From Anaerolineae bacterium (GTDB lineage: Bacteria; Chloroflexota; Anaerolineae; Aggregatilineales; Phototrophicaceae): a stretch of 64,000 nt of DNA. Position numbers and translations under genes: made by a program. Of the stretch, positions 42,523 to 51,534 are shown piece after piece. Every line of letters starts with the position of its first letter. Positions within the stretch are counted from its first letter, which is position 1. The stretch spans positions 1 through 64,000 of the forward strand of contig JADLAY010000051.1 in the NCBI GenBank assembly GCA_020849765.1, written 5' to 3'. The notes under the pieces were generated by a model, which was given only the letters and a program-made list of their open reading frames with translations, had not been told where the DNA came from and searched no databases.

Positions 42523-43623
42523 ATGGCATCTCCCTCGCGCGCAATGGCGCCCGGCACATCCAATGTCGATAAGAAGGTGAATCGGTATGTGCTGGGCGGC
42601 GTCCGCTTCGACCTGATGGTCGCGCTACTCTCGGCCTGGTTCATGATCGGCGTCTACGTCGACGGTTGGGCGCATAACAACAACATCGTCGACGACACGT
42701 TTTTCACACCCTACCACGGACTGCTCTATTCCGGCGTGGCGGCCACCGGCATCTTCCTGGCCATGACCCAACTGCGCAACGTCAATCAGGGCTATGCCTG
42801 GCGCTTTGCGCTGCCCAGGGGCTATTTGCTCTCGCTGATCGGCGTGGTGCTGTTCTTGATCGGCGGCGGCTTTGATTTCGTCTGGCACTCGGTCTTCGGC
42901 TTCGAGGCCAACCGCGCAGCCTTGCTCAGTCCTTCGCACCTGCTTCTGGCGACAGCGGGCTTCCTGATCCTGACCGGCCCGATCCGCGCCGCCTGGTCGC
43001 GCACGCGTGACGAACAACGCCAGGGCTGGATCGGCTTCTTGCCAATCGTCATCGCTTTGACGCTGCTCACCGCGCTCTTGCTCTTCTTCTCGATGTACGC
43101 CAACCCCTTCATGAGCTGGTGGGCCGTTATTGGCACGCCGGTCATCGGGCGCGAGGAGTTCTACCGCGACGTGCTGACCATCGCCAGCGCCGTCATCTCG
43201 AGCGCCGTCTTGACCGGCGTCCTGCTCTTCGCCATGCGCCGTTGGGGCAGGCAACTCCCCTTCGGCACGATCACGTTCATCGTGGTCGCCAATGCCCTGA
43301 TGTCGTTCTGGCTCTCGCTCAACCTGGACATCCTGCCGCTGCCCGAACGTGCGCAGACGCTTGTGTGCGCCGTGGCCGCCGGGCTGATCGGCGACATTCT
43401 GCTGCGCCTGCAAGATCCGCGGCGCGGCGGGCTGGGGTTGCGTGCTTTCGCCTTCCTGGTGCCGTTCGTCTGGGTCGTCGTTTATTACGTCCTGCTCGAC
43501 GCCATCCACGACATGTGGTGGGTGATCCATCTCTCGCTCGGCACGGCTTTCATCACCGGCATCGCCGGGCTGCTGCTCAGCTATTTGATGCTGCCGCCCA
43601 CTTTTCCCGACGAGGCACGCTGA
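42523..43623 (+). CDS. Polytopic membrane protein of unknown function
   Basis: A 366-residue membrane protein with about nine to ten predicted helices spread over its length, starting near residue 30 (FDLMVALLSAWFMIGVYV). Charged loops are short. Conserved-looking points are GWAHNNNIVDDTFFTPYHGL, a histidine/acid-rich external loop, and FDFVWHSVFGFEA with LLSPSHLLL, where several His residues lie near membrane edges. They suggest metal or proton handling, but I know no named family. It may be cotranscribed with the ABC exporter gene 124 bases upstream. A strong terminator follows. Confidence 0.75.
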   Translation: MASPSRAMAPGTSNVDKKVNRYVLGGVRFDLMVALLSAWFMIGVYVDGWAHNNNIVDDTFFTPYHGLLYSGVAATGIFLAMTQLRNVNQGYAWRFALPRGYLLSLIGVVLFLIGGGFDFVWHSVFGFEANRAALLSPSHLLLATAGFLILTGPIRAAWSRTRDEQRQGWIGFLPIVIALTLLTALLLFFSMYANPFMSWWAVIGTPVIGREEFYRDVLTIASAVISSAVLTGVLLFAMRRWGRQLPFGTITFIVVANALMSFWLSLNLDILPLPERAQTLVCAVAAGLIGDILLRLQDPRRGGLGLRAFAFLVPFVWVVVYYVLLDAIHDMWWVIHLSLGTAFITGIAGLLLSYLMLPPTFPDEAR

Positions 43624-43650
43624 CCTAACCATCCAGGCGCAGAGAGACAT

Positions 43651-43682
43651 GAGGCGGGCAAAGATAACCCGCCTCTTTCTTT
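43651..43682 (+). terminator. Terminator after the polytopic membrane gene
   Basis: GAGGCGGG (43651-43658) pairs with CCCGCCTC (43668-43675), followed by TTTCTTT. Confidence 0.9.
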
Positions 43683-43763
43683 AAGCCTTGAATCCCTTGT
43701 CTGATGTGCGCAAACTCGGCTTATGATGAAGGAAGTATCGAGCACACGGAGAGTGAGGGTTTC

Positions 43764-44837
43764 ATGCTTCCGCCTGACGCTGACGACAGCAAGCGAGTGC
43801 GCCATCTTGGCACTTACGAAATGCTGTGGGACTGCAAATTCTGTGGCGCGCAGGGGTTACCCGCCCATACGCATCGCTTCTGCCCGACCTGTGGCTCGGC
43901 TCAAGACCCGAAGACCCGCCGCTTCCCATCCGACGAAGAAAAGAAGGCCGTCGCCGATCATGTAGATAAGGGTGCCGATCTGATCTGCCCGGCGTGTGGG
44001 ACGACCAACAGCGGCGACTCAAAATTCTGTCATCAGTGCGGCGCACCGCTTGAGAATGCCGAAACGGCGTCTCGCGTGCAGGATGAGGTGCGCGGCGAAG
44101 GTCAGAGTTTCCAGGCCGGGGAGCAGCGCGATCTCGCCGCGGAAAGCATGGCGCAGGATCTCAAGACCGCGCAGCCGGCATCGTCAGGTATTCCGCGCGG
44201 GGTGCTCATCGGTCTGATCGTCGCCGCCATTGCCTGCGTCGGCATCATCTTCCTGCTCACCCGCACCCAATCAGGCACTGCCGTCGTCACCGGCCACTCC
44301 TGGGAGCGCGAGATCCTGATCGAGAGCCTCGAACCGCATAACGAGAGCGCCTGGTGCGACTCTGTGCCTTCCGGCGCCTACAGCATCAGCCGCCGCACTG
44401 AACAGCGCGATACCCGGCGCATCCAGGATGGCGAGACGTGCAGCGTCCGTCGCATCGACAACGGCGACGGTACCTTCAGCGAACGCGAGGAATGTGTACC
44501 GCGATACCGCGAAGAACCCGTCTACGACGACCGCTGTTACTTCACGATCGATCGGTGGGGCTATTCGCGCAGCGTCATCTCGACGGGCGACAGCCTGGCG
44601 CAGGCGCCCTACTGGGCCAACACGCAGCTTCAGTTTGCCAGCGGCATTGGCGCCGAGCGCGAAGCCGGTCGCGACGAGCACTACGTGCTCCTGCTCCATG
44701 GCGATGGTGACGCCGTCTACCAGTGTGAAGTCGATTACGACCTGTGGCAAAGCGCGACGGACGAATCGACCTGGAATCTCGAAATCAGCGTCGTGGGCGG
44801 GCAGCCGCGTTGCGATACGCTCAAGCCAGCCAGCTGA
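43764..44837 (+). CDS. Zinc-ribbon membrane protein with a cysteine-containing outside domain
   Basis: A 357-residue protein. Two N-terminal zinc ribbons are CKFCGAQGLPAHTHRFCPTC (about 24-43) and CPACGTT...KFCHQCGAP (about 80-105). A linker leads to one membrane helix (about 155-175, GVLIGLIVAAIACVGIIFLL). The outside domain (about 180-357) has six or so Cys (AWCDSV, ETCSV, EECVP, DRCYF, YQCEV, PRCDT) that could pair in disulfides. The ribbons face the cytoplasm. Its function is unknown. ATG 43764 follows GAGGG. It is convergent with the CNB/PH gene, with only six bases between the stops. Confidence 0.75.
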   Translation: MLPPDADDSKRVRHLGTYEMLWDCKFCGAQGLPAHTHRFCPTCGSAQDPKTRRFPSDEEKKAVADHVDKGADLICPACGTTNSGDSKFCHQCGAPLENAETASRVQDEVRGEGQSFQAGEQRDLAAESMAQDLKTAQPASSGIPRGVLIGLIVAAIACVGIIFLLTRTQSGTAVVTGHSWEREILIESLEPHNESAWCDSVPSGAYSISRRTEQRDTRRIQDGETCSVRRIDNGDGTFSEREECVPRYREEPVYDDRCYFTIDRWGYSRSVISTGDSLAQAPYWANTQLQFASGIGAEREAGRDEHYVLLLHGDGDAVYQCEVDYDLWQSATDESTWNLEISVVGGQPRCDTLKPAS

Positions 44838-44843
44838 GCGAGC

Positions 44844-46589
44844 CTATTCATCCGTGCGCCGTCGCGGGATGTTGGGTGGGCGCGACCCATCGCGCACCTG
44901 TGGCGGCGGCACATCCGCCGGGGGTGGCGTGTAGGCCGGTGCGCTGTATGGCGCAGTGCCCGGCGCTGCCGAGGCTGAGGCACCCGTCACGCGCTGATGA
45001 TACGCCGCCAGGTATTCGGCAATCGCCTGGTTCGACATCCCCCCATTTGTGTCCCGGTCATGCAATTCGGCCAACCGCCGTGAAATCTCGCCCTGCACCT
45101 TTTGTGGATCGCCCACCGTGTTGAAGCGCTTGGCATCGGCGATGTCACTGCCGACGAGCGAGATGCGGATGTTGCCGCGCCTCAGCAGGTGATCGAGCAC
45201 GCCGTTGACCTCGGACACGACGTTATCGACCTGATAGAGGCGGACCTGCTCGGTCTCATTTTGCAGCCACAACGGGCGCTTGTGGATGATTGTGACCGTG
45301 TCGTGGCCAATGATGAGCATATCGTGGCGCCAATCCCAATCCGCCAGATAGAACCAGACGGCGCCAAACAGGAACATGATGGCGGCAACGCCAAGCCCGA
45401 CGACGGCGCTCGACTGCAAGGCGGGCACGATCAAACTCGCCAGCCCAAGGCCGAACGAAGCGAGAATGACGATTGTGGCAAACAGAACGTGGCGCCCCCA
45501 TACCGAGAGATGCCGCCGGTAGATCAGGTCGCCATTGCTTTCCACCCAATGCGTACGCAGCGGATTGATCCCTGTTGGCTGAGGCTTGGGCTGCGCTTCC
45601 GGCGCGCTGGCCTCCGGCGTCGCGATACCAAAAGCCTTGTCCAGCTCACGATTGATCGCCTCAAGTGAGCGGTTCGACACGCCACTGCGGAACGAGTCGC
45701 GCTCGGCGAAGATGATGCGCTGGATCTGCTTGGGATCGGGCATTGTGTCGATGGCGATTTCACCCGCGGAGCCGCCCGTCTTGACGACGATGCGCCCGTA
45801 GCCGAACAGGCGCGCAAACGGATCCGCAGGGATATCGGCGATGACTTCGTAGGCACGTTCCAACGGCATCTCGTTGATGGTCTTCTCGAACGCGAGCAGA
45901 ATGTCCTCGATCTTGACCAGCCGCTGATCGGTGATGATCAACATATCATCCTGCCAGTCAGCATAGAGGAAGAGCAGGATGCCGCCGGGGATGATGACCG
46001 CCGCGCCGAGCAGGATCAGCGCCAGTGCGGGCGTATGCAGCGTCAATCCGGCGCCCACCAGCAAGGCCGTCGCGATCAGCATCGGGAACCAGGCTTTCCT
46101 GGCAAAGGCCCACCAGTGCCGCTTGAAGATGTGGCGCACGGTTTCGTCTTCGCGCTGGCCCTTGAAGATGTGCACGGCCTTGCGCGTGGATGCCTGCTGC
46201 ATGCCGATGTTGGCGCGCAGTTCAGGATAGTGAATGATCAGCCCGGCAAGCGCTCGCTTCGGGATCACGATCACAATTGACGATTCGACGATGCGCAGCG
46301 AATAGGGTTCGATGCGCTCGGAATACAGCGCTTCCTCGCCAATGTACTGCCCCTCGCCGACCGCGCCGACCTGCTCTTCCATGCCATCGCCGCCGCGCTG
46401 GGTCAAAATGCCACGCCCGGAAACGAACAAGTACATGGCCTCCGACGCCTGGCCCTGCGTCACGAGCAGATTGCCCGGCTCGATGCGCAACACCTGAGCA
46501 ATACCGGCGATCAGTGGCAGTTGATCCGGCGCCACGTGCTGGAAGATGGGCAGCCGTCGCAGATGCGTTATGACGAAACGTTCGTTCAT
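44844..46589 (-). CDS. Cyclic-nucleotide-binding protein with two membrane/PH-like modules
   Basis: A 581-residue protein. An N-terminal cyclic-nucleotide-binding fold (about 10-135) reads LLVTQGQASEAMYLFVSGRG and EGQYIGEEALYSERIEPYSL. Next is a repeat of two modules, each made of two membrane helices followed by a bacterial PH-like domain (about 150-300 and 370-510). The modules share the strands DWQDDMLIITDQRLVKIED and DWDWRHDMLIIGHDTVTIIH. The tail (530-581) is Pro-rich and disordered. It may sense nucleotide or redox state at the membrane; the arginine that would bind cAMP phosphate is not clearly present, so the ligand is open. Confidence 0.8.
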   Translation of the reverse strand: MNERFVITHLRRLPIFQHVAPDQLPLIAGIAQVLRIEPGNLLVTQGQASEAMYLFVSGRGILTQRGGDGMEEQVGAVGEGQYIGEEALYSERIEPYSLRIVESSIVIVIPKRALAGLIIHYPELRANIGMQQASTRKAVHIFKGQREDETVRHIFKRHWWAFARKAWFPMLIATALLVGAGLTLHTPALALILLGAAVIIPGGILLFLYADWQDDMLIITDQRLVKIEDILLAFEKTINEMPLERAYEVIADIPADPFARLFGYGRIVVKTGGSAGEIAIDTMPDPKQIQRIIFAERDSFRSGVSNRSLEAINRELDKAFGIATPEASAPEAQPKPQPTGINPLRTHWVESNGDLIYRRHLSVWGRHVLFATIVILASFGLGLASLIVPALQSSAVVGLGVAAIMFLFGAVWFYLADWDWRHDMLIIGHDTVTIIHKRPLWLQNETEQVRLYQVDNVVSEVNGVLDHLLRRGNIRISLVGSDIADAKRFNTVGDPQKVQGEISRRLAELHDRDTNGGMSNQAIAEYLAAYHQRVTGASASAAPGTAPYSAPAYTPPPADVPPPQVRDGSRPPNIPRRRTDE

Positions 46590-46669
46590 GACTTGCCTAT
46601 CGCATAAGGCGTATACTTACCTCTGGATTCTACAGGTTTTTGCCAAGAAACGAACATTCGGTGCGGTGA

Positions 46670-46698
46670 TTGCCCCACACTTGCCCTACGGGTAAGAT
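46670..46698 (+). promoter_or_regulatory. Promoter of the 6-phosphogluconate dehydrogenase gene
   Basis: TTGCCC (46670-46675) and TAAGAT (46693-46698) are 17 bases apart, with a start near 46705 and a 31-base leader. Confidence 0.65.
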
Positions 46699-46735
46699 TG
46701 GGGCCGCCAAACCAACGAGCATAGAAAGGTGCACC

Positions 46736-47644
46736 ATGCAAATCGCGATGATGGGTCTGGGCAGGATGGGCGGCAATATGGCACGGCGGTTGCTGCAGGG
46801 TGGTCACGAGGTGATTGCCGCCAATCGCTCGCCCGGCCCGGTGCAGGAATTGGCCTCGGAAGGCGCCATCGCAGCGACTTCTGCAGAAGATGTGGTCAGC
46901 AAACTCAGCGCGCCACGCGTCGTCTGGTTGATGGTGCCCGCGGGCGACGTGACCGAACAACAGATCGAAACCTTCAAGTCGCTGCTTTCGCCAGGCGACA
47001 TCCTGATCGACGGCGGCAACAGCAATTATCAGGACACCATGCGCCGCGCCAAAGCCATGGAATCGACCGGCATTCACTACGTCGACGTGGGGACGAGCGG
47101 CGGCGTCTGGGGTCTGAAAGAGGGCTACAGCATGATGGTCGGCGGCGAGGCGGACGTGGTCGAACATCTGCGCCCGATCTTCGAGACGCTGGCGCCTGCG
47201 CCGGATAAGGGCTGGGGACGCACCGGGCCGAGCGGTGCCGGGCATTTCGTCAAGATGGTGCACAATGGCATCGAGTACGGCATGATGCAGGCCTACGCCG
47301 AAGGCTTCGAAATCATGAAGCAGAAGACCGAACTCGAACTCCAGGTCGACCAGATCGCCGAGATCTGGCGCTACGGCAGCGTCGTCCGCTCCTGGCTGCT
47401 CGACCTGACCGCCGCCGCCTTCGCCGAAGACACCGAACTGAAGGACATTGCGCCCTGGGTCGCGGACAGCGGCGAAGGACGCTGGACGGTGCAGGCCGCC
47501 ATCGACGAGGATGTGCCCGCGCCCGTCATTACGCTGGCGCTGATGATGCGTTTCGTCAGCCGCCAGGACGATAGCTACGCGGCCAAGGTGCTGGCTGTCA
47601 TGCGTAATCAGTTCGGAGGCCACGCGATTAAAAAGGAGGGATAG
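46736..47644 (+). CDS. gnd: 6-phosphogluconate dehydrogenase, short (decarboxylating) type
   Basis: A 302-residue enzyme of the short 6PGDH class (NAD-preferring in several bacteria) that yields ribulose-5-phosphate and CO2. The nucleotide loop is GLGRMGGNMARRLL, followed by IDGGNSNYQDTMRRAKAMES, VDVGTSGGVWGLKEGYSMMV and the catalytic Lys/Asn in GPSGAGHFVKMVHNGIEYG. It is about 170 residues shorter than the GndA type because it lacks the C-terminal dimer extension. ATG 46736 has AAAGG at the right distance. It could feed the pentose phosphate pool used by the polyol cluster. Confidence 0.92.
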   Translation: MQIAMMGLGRMGGNMARRLLQGGHEVIAANRSPGPVQELASEGAIAATSAEDVVSKLSAPRVVWLMVPAGDVTEQQIETFKSLLSPGDILIDGGNSNYQDTMRRAKAMESTGIHYVDVGTSGGVWGLKEGYSMMVGGEADVVEHLRPIFETLAPAPDKGWGRTGPSGAGHFVKMVHNGIEYGMMQAYAEGFEIMKQKTELELQVDQIAEIWRYGSVVRSWLLDLTAAAFAEDTELKDIAPWVADSGEGRWTVQAAIDEDVPAPVITLALMMRFVSRQDDSYAAKVLAVMRNQFGGHAIKKEG

Positions 47645-47681
47645 CGCAGGTCGGGCGTCATCTGCTGAAAGCTTTCTGCAT

Positions 47682-47710
47682 TTGACACTGAATCGCGATC
47701 CTCTTATACT
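47682..47710 (+). promoter_or_regulatory. Promoter of the FHA-domain gene
   Basis: A consensus TTGACA (47682-47687) with TATACT (47705-47710) 17 bases later; the start would be near 47717. Confidence 0.85.
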
Positions 47711-47775
47711 CACAACGGATTTACCAACCATGCTGAAACATCGCCGAGGAATCACCGCGCGCGAGGAGGCACTCT

Positions 47776-48483
47776 ATGCAGGGCAGCGATAGCTTCCGGC
47801 TGATCGTCCGCCGGGGACCGCAGCCTAATCAGGTCTACGAGCTTAATAAAGACATCGTGACTCTGGGGCGTGACATCACTAACGACATCGTCATCAACGA
47901 CCCAGAAGTGAGCCGACATCACTTACGCCTCACGCGCGGCGCCGGTGGGTTTACGCTAGAGGATCTCGGTTCAACGAACGGCACCTTCGTCAACGGCCAG
48001 CGCCTGACCGGCGCCCGCCCCCTGCGGCAAGGGGACATGATCGGCCTTGGCGAAACCGTCACGCTGGCTTACGAAGCGACAGCGGCAGCCGGTGCAGAAG
48101 CACCCGGCGTAACCGCGCCGAACGCTGCCCAACGTGCGCCTGTTTCTCCGCCGCCTCAGCAGCCTGTCTACTCGCCCGCATCACCGCCGCCCTACAGCAG
48201 CGGTTATGAGCAGCAACCATCCTACAGCGCGCCTCAGCAGGCCCCGGCCATCCAGCCGCCCGGTGCAGGCTACGATTACGACCCCTATGCCGTGCGCGAG
48301 GAAGAACCGCAGAACACCACCCGGTTGGTCCTGATCGGCTGTGCCGTGCTCTCACTGATCTGCTGCTGTGGCACCATCGGTGGTGCCGTCCTGGTCGATC
48401 AGTTGTGCCTGTGGGATCGCATCCCGATCGTGTGGAATATCCTCAGCGCGCTCGGCCTGTCTCTATCCAGCAGTTGTCTCTAG
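47776..48483 (+). CDS. FHA-domain protein with a C-terminal membrane helix
   Basis: A 235-residue protein. A forkhead-associated domain (about 5-95) that binds phosphothreonine peptides is shown by VTLGRDITNDIVINDPEVSR and then HHLRL. Its Gly-Arg, Ser-Arg-His and STNGTFVNGQRL residues form the phosphopeptide pocket. A Pro/Gln/Tyr-rich linker (about 105-180) leads to a membrane helix near the C-terminus (about 187-210, LVLIGCAVLSLICCCGTIGGAV). It probably reports Ser/Thr kinase signals to the membrane, though no kinase is adjacent. GAGGAGG gives a strong ribosome site. Confidence 0.85.
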   Translation: MQGSDSFRLIVRRGPQPNQVYELNKDIVTLGRDITNDIVINDPEVSRHHLRLTRGAGGFTLEDLGSTNGTFVNGQRLTGARPLRQGDMIGLGETVTLAYEATAAAGAEAPGVTAPNAAQRAPVSPPPQQPVYSPASPPPYSSGYEQQPSYSAPQQAPAIQPPGAGYDYDPYAVREEEPQNTTRLVLIGCAVLSLICCCGTIGGAVLVDQLCLWDRIPIVWNILSALGLSLSSSCL

Positions 48484-48491
48484 TCGCAACG

Positions 48492-48536
48492 CACCCGTCC
48501 CCGCTACCGTGATCGGTACGGGGATGGTGTTTGTTT
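48492..48536 (+). terminator. Terminator after the FHA gene
   Basis: CCCCG-C-TACCG (48499-48509) pairs with CGGTA-CGGGG (48514-48523) with one bulged C; CACC/GGTG extend the stem. TTTGTTT follows. Confidence 0.75.
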
Positions 48537-48600
48537 GTATCGCAACAGCCATCGCTGCCATACGTGCTGTTTACCGATCATTTATGTCAGGAGATTTCAG

Positions 48601-49095
48601 ATGAGTAAGCGTTACTCGGCTCCCCCGCCCATGCAGATCGATTCGAGCAAGCAATACACAGCGCATTTTGTCACCGCGCGGGGTGAGTTCGACGTCGAGT
48701 TATTCGCCAAGGAAGCGCCGGTCACGGTCAACAATTTCGTCTTCCTGGCGAAAGATGGCTTTTTCGACGGCCTCAATTTCCACCGCGTGATCAAAGATCC
48801 GCCGTTCATGGTTCAGGGCGGCGATCCTGAAGGCAGCGGACGCGGCGGCCCCGGCTATCGCTGGAATGACGAGCCGTCGGCGCTCAAGCTGCGTCATGAT
48901 GGCCCAGGCATCCTGAGCATGGCGAACGCAGGGCCAAATACCAATGGCTCGCAGTTCTTCATCACGCACGTCGCCACCCCGTGGCTCGATGGCAAGCACG
49001 CCGTCTTCGGGCGCGTCGCCGGTAACGGGCAGAAGGTCGTCAACGCTATCGAGCAGGGCGACAAAATCCAATCGGTCACCATCGTCGAGCAGTAA
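48601..49095 (+). CDS. Cyclophilin-type peptidyl-prolyl cis-trans isomerase
   Basis: A complete 164-residue cytoplasmic cyclophilin that speeds proline isomerisation during folding. Its active-site features are NFHRVIKDPPFMVQGGDPEG (Arg and Phe/Met/Gln), GILSMANAGPNTNGSQFFIT and LDGKHAVFGRV. No signal peptide is present. AGGAG lies before ATG 48601. It is a single-gene unit ended by a strong terminator at 49129. Confidence 0.93.
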   Translation: MSKRYSAPPPMQIDSSKQYTAHFVTARGEFDVELFAKEAPVTVNNFVFLAKDGFFDGLNFHRVIKDPPFMVQGGDPEGSGRGGPGYRWNDEPSALKLRHDGPGILSMANAGPNTNGSQFFITHVATPWLDGKHAVFGRVAGNGQKVVNAIEQGDKIQSVTIVEQ

Positions 49096-49128
49096 ACGCC
49101 GGTCGCGATAACCGTATCACCTGAGATG

Positions 49129-49159
49129 ACAGGGCGAGCCAGACTCGCCCTGTTTGTTT
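49129..49159 (+). terminator. Terminator between convergent cyclophilin and VOC genes
   Basis: ACAGGGCGAG (49129-49138) pairs perfectly with CTCGCCCTGT (49144-49153), followed by TTGTTT. Confidence 0.9.
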
Positions 49160-49550
49160 ACGACAACGGCGCGAACAGGTCGACGACGTTACTGTCGGGG
49201 TCTTCGACCTGGGCGTAGCGCTGGCCCCAGAAGGCGTCGAACGGCGCCTTGTGGCTGTGATAGCCCATACCCGTCAGCTTAGCGTAGCTGGCATCGACTT
49301 CCGCCGGGCTGCTGCACAAGAACGCCAGCCCCATGCGATGCCCGCCGGAGGGTGGCTGCCAGTCCGGCTCAAAGCTGTGGATCACCTCGACGGTATCCCA
49401 GGCCACGCGCAGCCCGTTGTCGAGTGTGACTTCGACGTGCCCCTCCTGATTCATTTCCGGGGGAATAGCGAAGCCGAGCGCACGGTAGAAATCGAGCGTT
49501 TCCGGCATACTGCGAACAATCATCCCGATCAGATCGAGTTTTGGAGACAT
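49158..49550 (-). CDS. VOC-superfamily (glyoxalase-like) protein
   Basis: A 130-residue vicinal-oxygen-chelate fold protein. It starts MSPKLDLIGMIVRSMPETLD with FYRALGF, contains HVEVTLDNGLRVAWDT, and ends WGQRYAQVEDPDSNVVDLFA, the usual paired beta-alpha-beta-beta-beta units. The metal-ligand positions are not all certain, so it may be an enzyme (glyoxalase, dioxygenase) or a resistance/binding protein. ATG 49550 has GAGAGG six bases upstream; ATG 49553 is just before it. It is divergent from the DUF389 gene (93 bases). Confidence 0.85.
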   Translation of the reverse strand: MSPKLDLIGMIVRSMPETLDFYRALGFAIPPEMNQEGHVEVTLDNGLRVAWDTVEVIHSFEPDWQPPSGGHRMGLAFLCSSPAEVDASYAKLTGMGYHSHKAPFDAFWGQRYAQVEDPDSNVVDLFAPLS

Positions 49551-49643
49551 CATCCGCCTCTCTGTTGATGCGTTGCCTGGTTGTTGCTTTCGGACAATCG
49601 TGATAGCGTATGATCTGCGCATTGAAGGCAGGCTTCCGACCTC

Positions 49644-51437
49644 ATGAACGACCGTTTGCTGCCCACACTTCCGGCAACCATTATCGTCCCGGTTGCCAAT
49701 CCGCACAACGCACGCACGCTCCTGCAATTCGCCCTCGACCTGCTCAATCCGGAAGCAGAAGGACGCGTGGTGGCCTTGATCGTCACGCGGGGCAACCTGG
49801 AAGAAGACAGCAAGATCATCGACAAGGTCGAACCGCTGATCGAAAAGATGCGCGAGCAAGACCGGCCCGTCGAACTGCTGACGCGCACGAGCAGCAATAT
49901 CCCGCGCGGCATCCTGGACGCGGCTCGCGAAGAGAGCGCCGATATGCTCGTGCTGGGGATGCAGCAGCCGGTCGCTGAGCGCATCAAGCTCGGCTCTATT
50001 CTCGAAAATGTGATCGCGACTGCACCGTGTGACGTGCTCATTTATCGCGCGGGGACGCACAGTGACTTCGAGCGCGTCGTTGTCCCCGTCGATGGCAGCG
50101 TCGGCGCCCGGCTGGCAGCCCAGATTGGCATTCAACTGGCACAGAAGCGCGACCGCAAGATCGAAGCCATCTGTGCTAAGCAATCTTACGAAGGGCGCTG
50201 GGTCGGCCTGGGCCGCATCGATCAATCGCTCGAAGGCCTGCGCGATACCAGCATGGTCAAGCGGACGCTGATCAACGCTAACTTCCCGGCCAGCGGCATT
50301 CTGGGAGAGACGAACGATCGCGACCTGATCTTGCTGGCGATCTCGGAACGTACGCGCCTCGAACGCATGCTGTTCGGCGATTTCACCAGCTACGTCCTCA
50401 ACAAGGCGGAATGCTCCGTGATGCTGGTTGCCCGCTCGATCCCCGACTCGCGCTGGTCGGGCCTGCTCCAGCGCGGATTGAATCGCCTTGACATGCGCCT
50501 GACGCCGGACGAGCAAGAAGCGATGATGCGCGAGGCGCATGACATGACGCTCCCCGGCAGCGATTACGTCGTCCTCGTGATCATCGCCGCCATCATTGCC
50601 TCGCTCGGACTGGTGCTCAACAGCAGCGCGGTCGTCATCGGCGCCATGCTGGTCGCGCCCTTCATGCAGCCCTGCGTCGGCTTTGCCGTCGGCATGGCGA
50701 CCGCCGAACTCCAGCTTGTGCGCCGTGGCTTGAGTGCACTGCTGGTCGGCGTGCCATTGGCGCTCGCTTTCGCCTTCGTCATCGGTACGCTGGCCGACCT
50801 GCAAACACCGACCACCGAGATGCTGGCGCGGACGCAGCCCGGCCTGCTCGACATCGGCGTCGCCATGATGTCCGGCATCATCGGCGCTTATGCCCTGGCA
50901 CGCAAGAACATCTCCTCGGCGCTGGCCGGGGTCGCCATCGCGGCGGCGTTGATGCCACCGCTGTGCACGTTCGGGCTGGAACTGGCCGCCGGACGCCAGG
51001 ATACTGCCTTACGCGCCGGGTTGATCTTCGCGACCAACATCGTCGGCATCTCGGTCGCCGCCTGGATCGTCTTCTTGTGGCTTGGCATTCGTCCACATTG
51101 GGAAGATGCGCGTTCGCGCTCGCGCTACCTATGGGTGACGCTGGCCGCGATGCTGGCTGTGCCGCTCGTCATATTGCTGATCGCGCTCGCCTCACGCAGC
51201 GACCGGACGCGCATTATCTGGGATAAGCTCCAGGCCGCCTTTGACGATCCGAACATGCAGGTGGTCGACGTTCGCGTCGGCGAGCAAAGCCCGCTAAAGA
51301 TCGAAGCGACCGTGCGCACCCCCCAGGCGATCAGTTCTGGCGTGGTGACGACCGCCGAACGGCAGCTCGCCAACGAACTTGACACGCCCATCGACCTGGA
51401 GATCATCGAGCAGCGCGTCGTCACCGGGGAGAGTTAG
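49644..51437 (+). CDS. USP-USP-DUF389 membrane protein
   Basis: A 597-residue protein. Two N-terminal universal-stress-protein-like domains (about 10-140 and 145-280; TIIVPVANPHNARTLLQFAL and RVVVPVDGSVGARLAAQIGI) sit in front of a DUF389 membrane domain (about 300-530). The latter has about six helices, with the marker segments SSAVVIGAMLVAPFMQPCVG and GVAIAAALMPPLCTFGLELA. A cytoplasmic C-terminal domain follows (about 535-597). DUF389 proteins are of unknown transport or sensing function. The USP part may bind ATP and sense stress. No partner lies next to it; the next gene is 97 bases away. Confidence 0.85.
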   Translation: MNDRLLPTLPATIIVPVANPHNARTLLQFALDLLNPEAEGRVVALIVTRGNLEEDSKIIDKVEPLIEKMREQDRPVELLTRTSSNIPRGILDAAREESADMLVLGMQQPVAERIKLGSILENVIATAPCDVLIYRAGTHSDFERVVVPVDGSVGARLAAQIGIQLAQKRDRKIEAICAKQSYEGRWVGLGRIDQSLEGLRDTSMVKRTLINANFPASGILGETNDRDLILLAISERTRLERMLFGDFTSYVLNKAECSVMLVARSIPDSRWSGLLQRGLNRLDMRLTPDEQEAMMREAHDMTLPGSDYVVLVIIAAIIASLGLVLNSSAVVIGAMLVAPFMQPCVGFAVGMATAELQLVRRGLSALLVGVPLALAFAFVIGTLADLQTPTTEMLARTQPGLLDIGVAMMSGIIGAYALARKNISSALAGVAIAAALMPPLCTFGLELAAGRQDTALRAGLIFATNIVGISVAAWIVFLWLGIRPHWEDARSRSRYLWVTLAAMLAVPLVILLIALASRSDRTRIIWDKLQAAFDDPNMQVVDVRVGEQSPLKIEATVRTPQAISSGVVTTAERQLANELDTPIDLEIIEQRVVTGES

Positions 51438-51534
51438 GCTGCATACAAACCATTGTCGTCAACAGTCTGTACTTGGCGGCAACCTTGTTGTAAGCTTTCA
51501 TAATATTACTCTGCAAGGTTATGCTGGCGCTGCT

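Noticed and set aside
49158..50804. A 548-codon minus-strand frame covering the VOC gene
   Set aside because: Only its last 130 codons look like a protein (VOC). The rest is antisense to the DUF389 gene.
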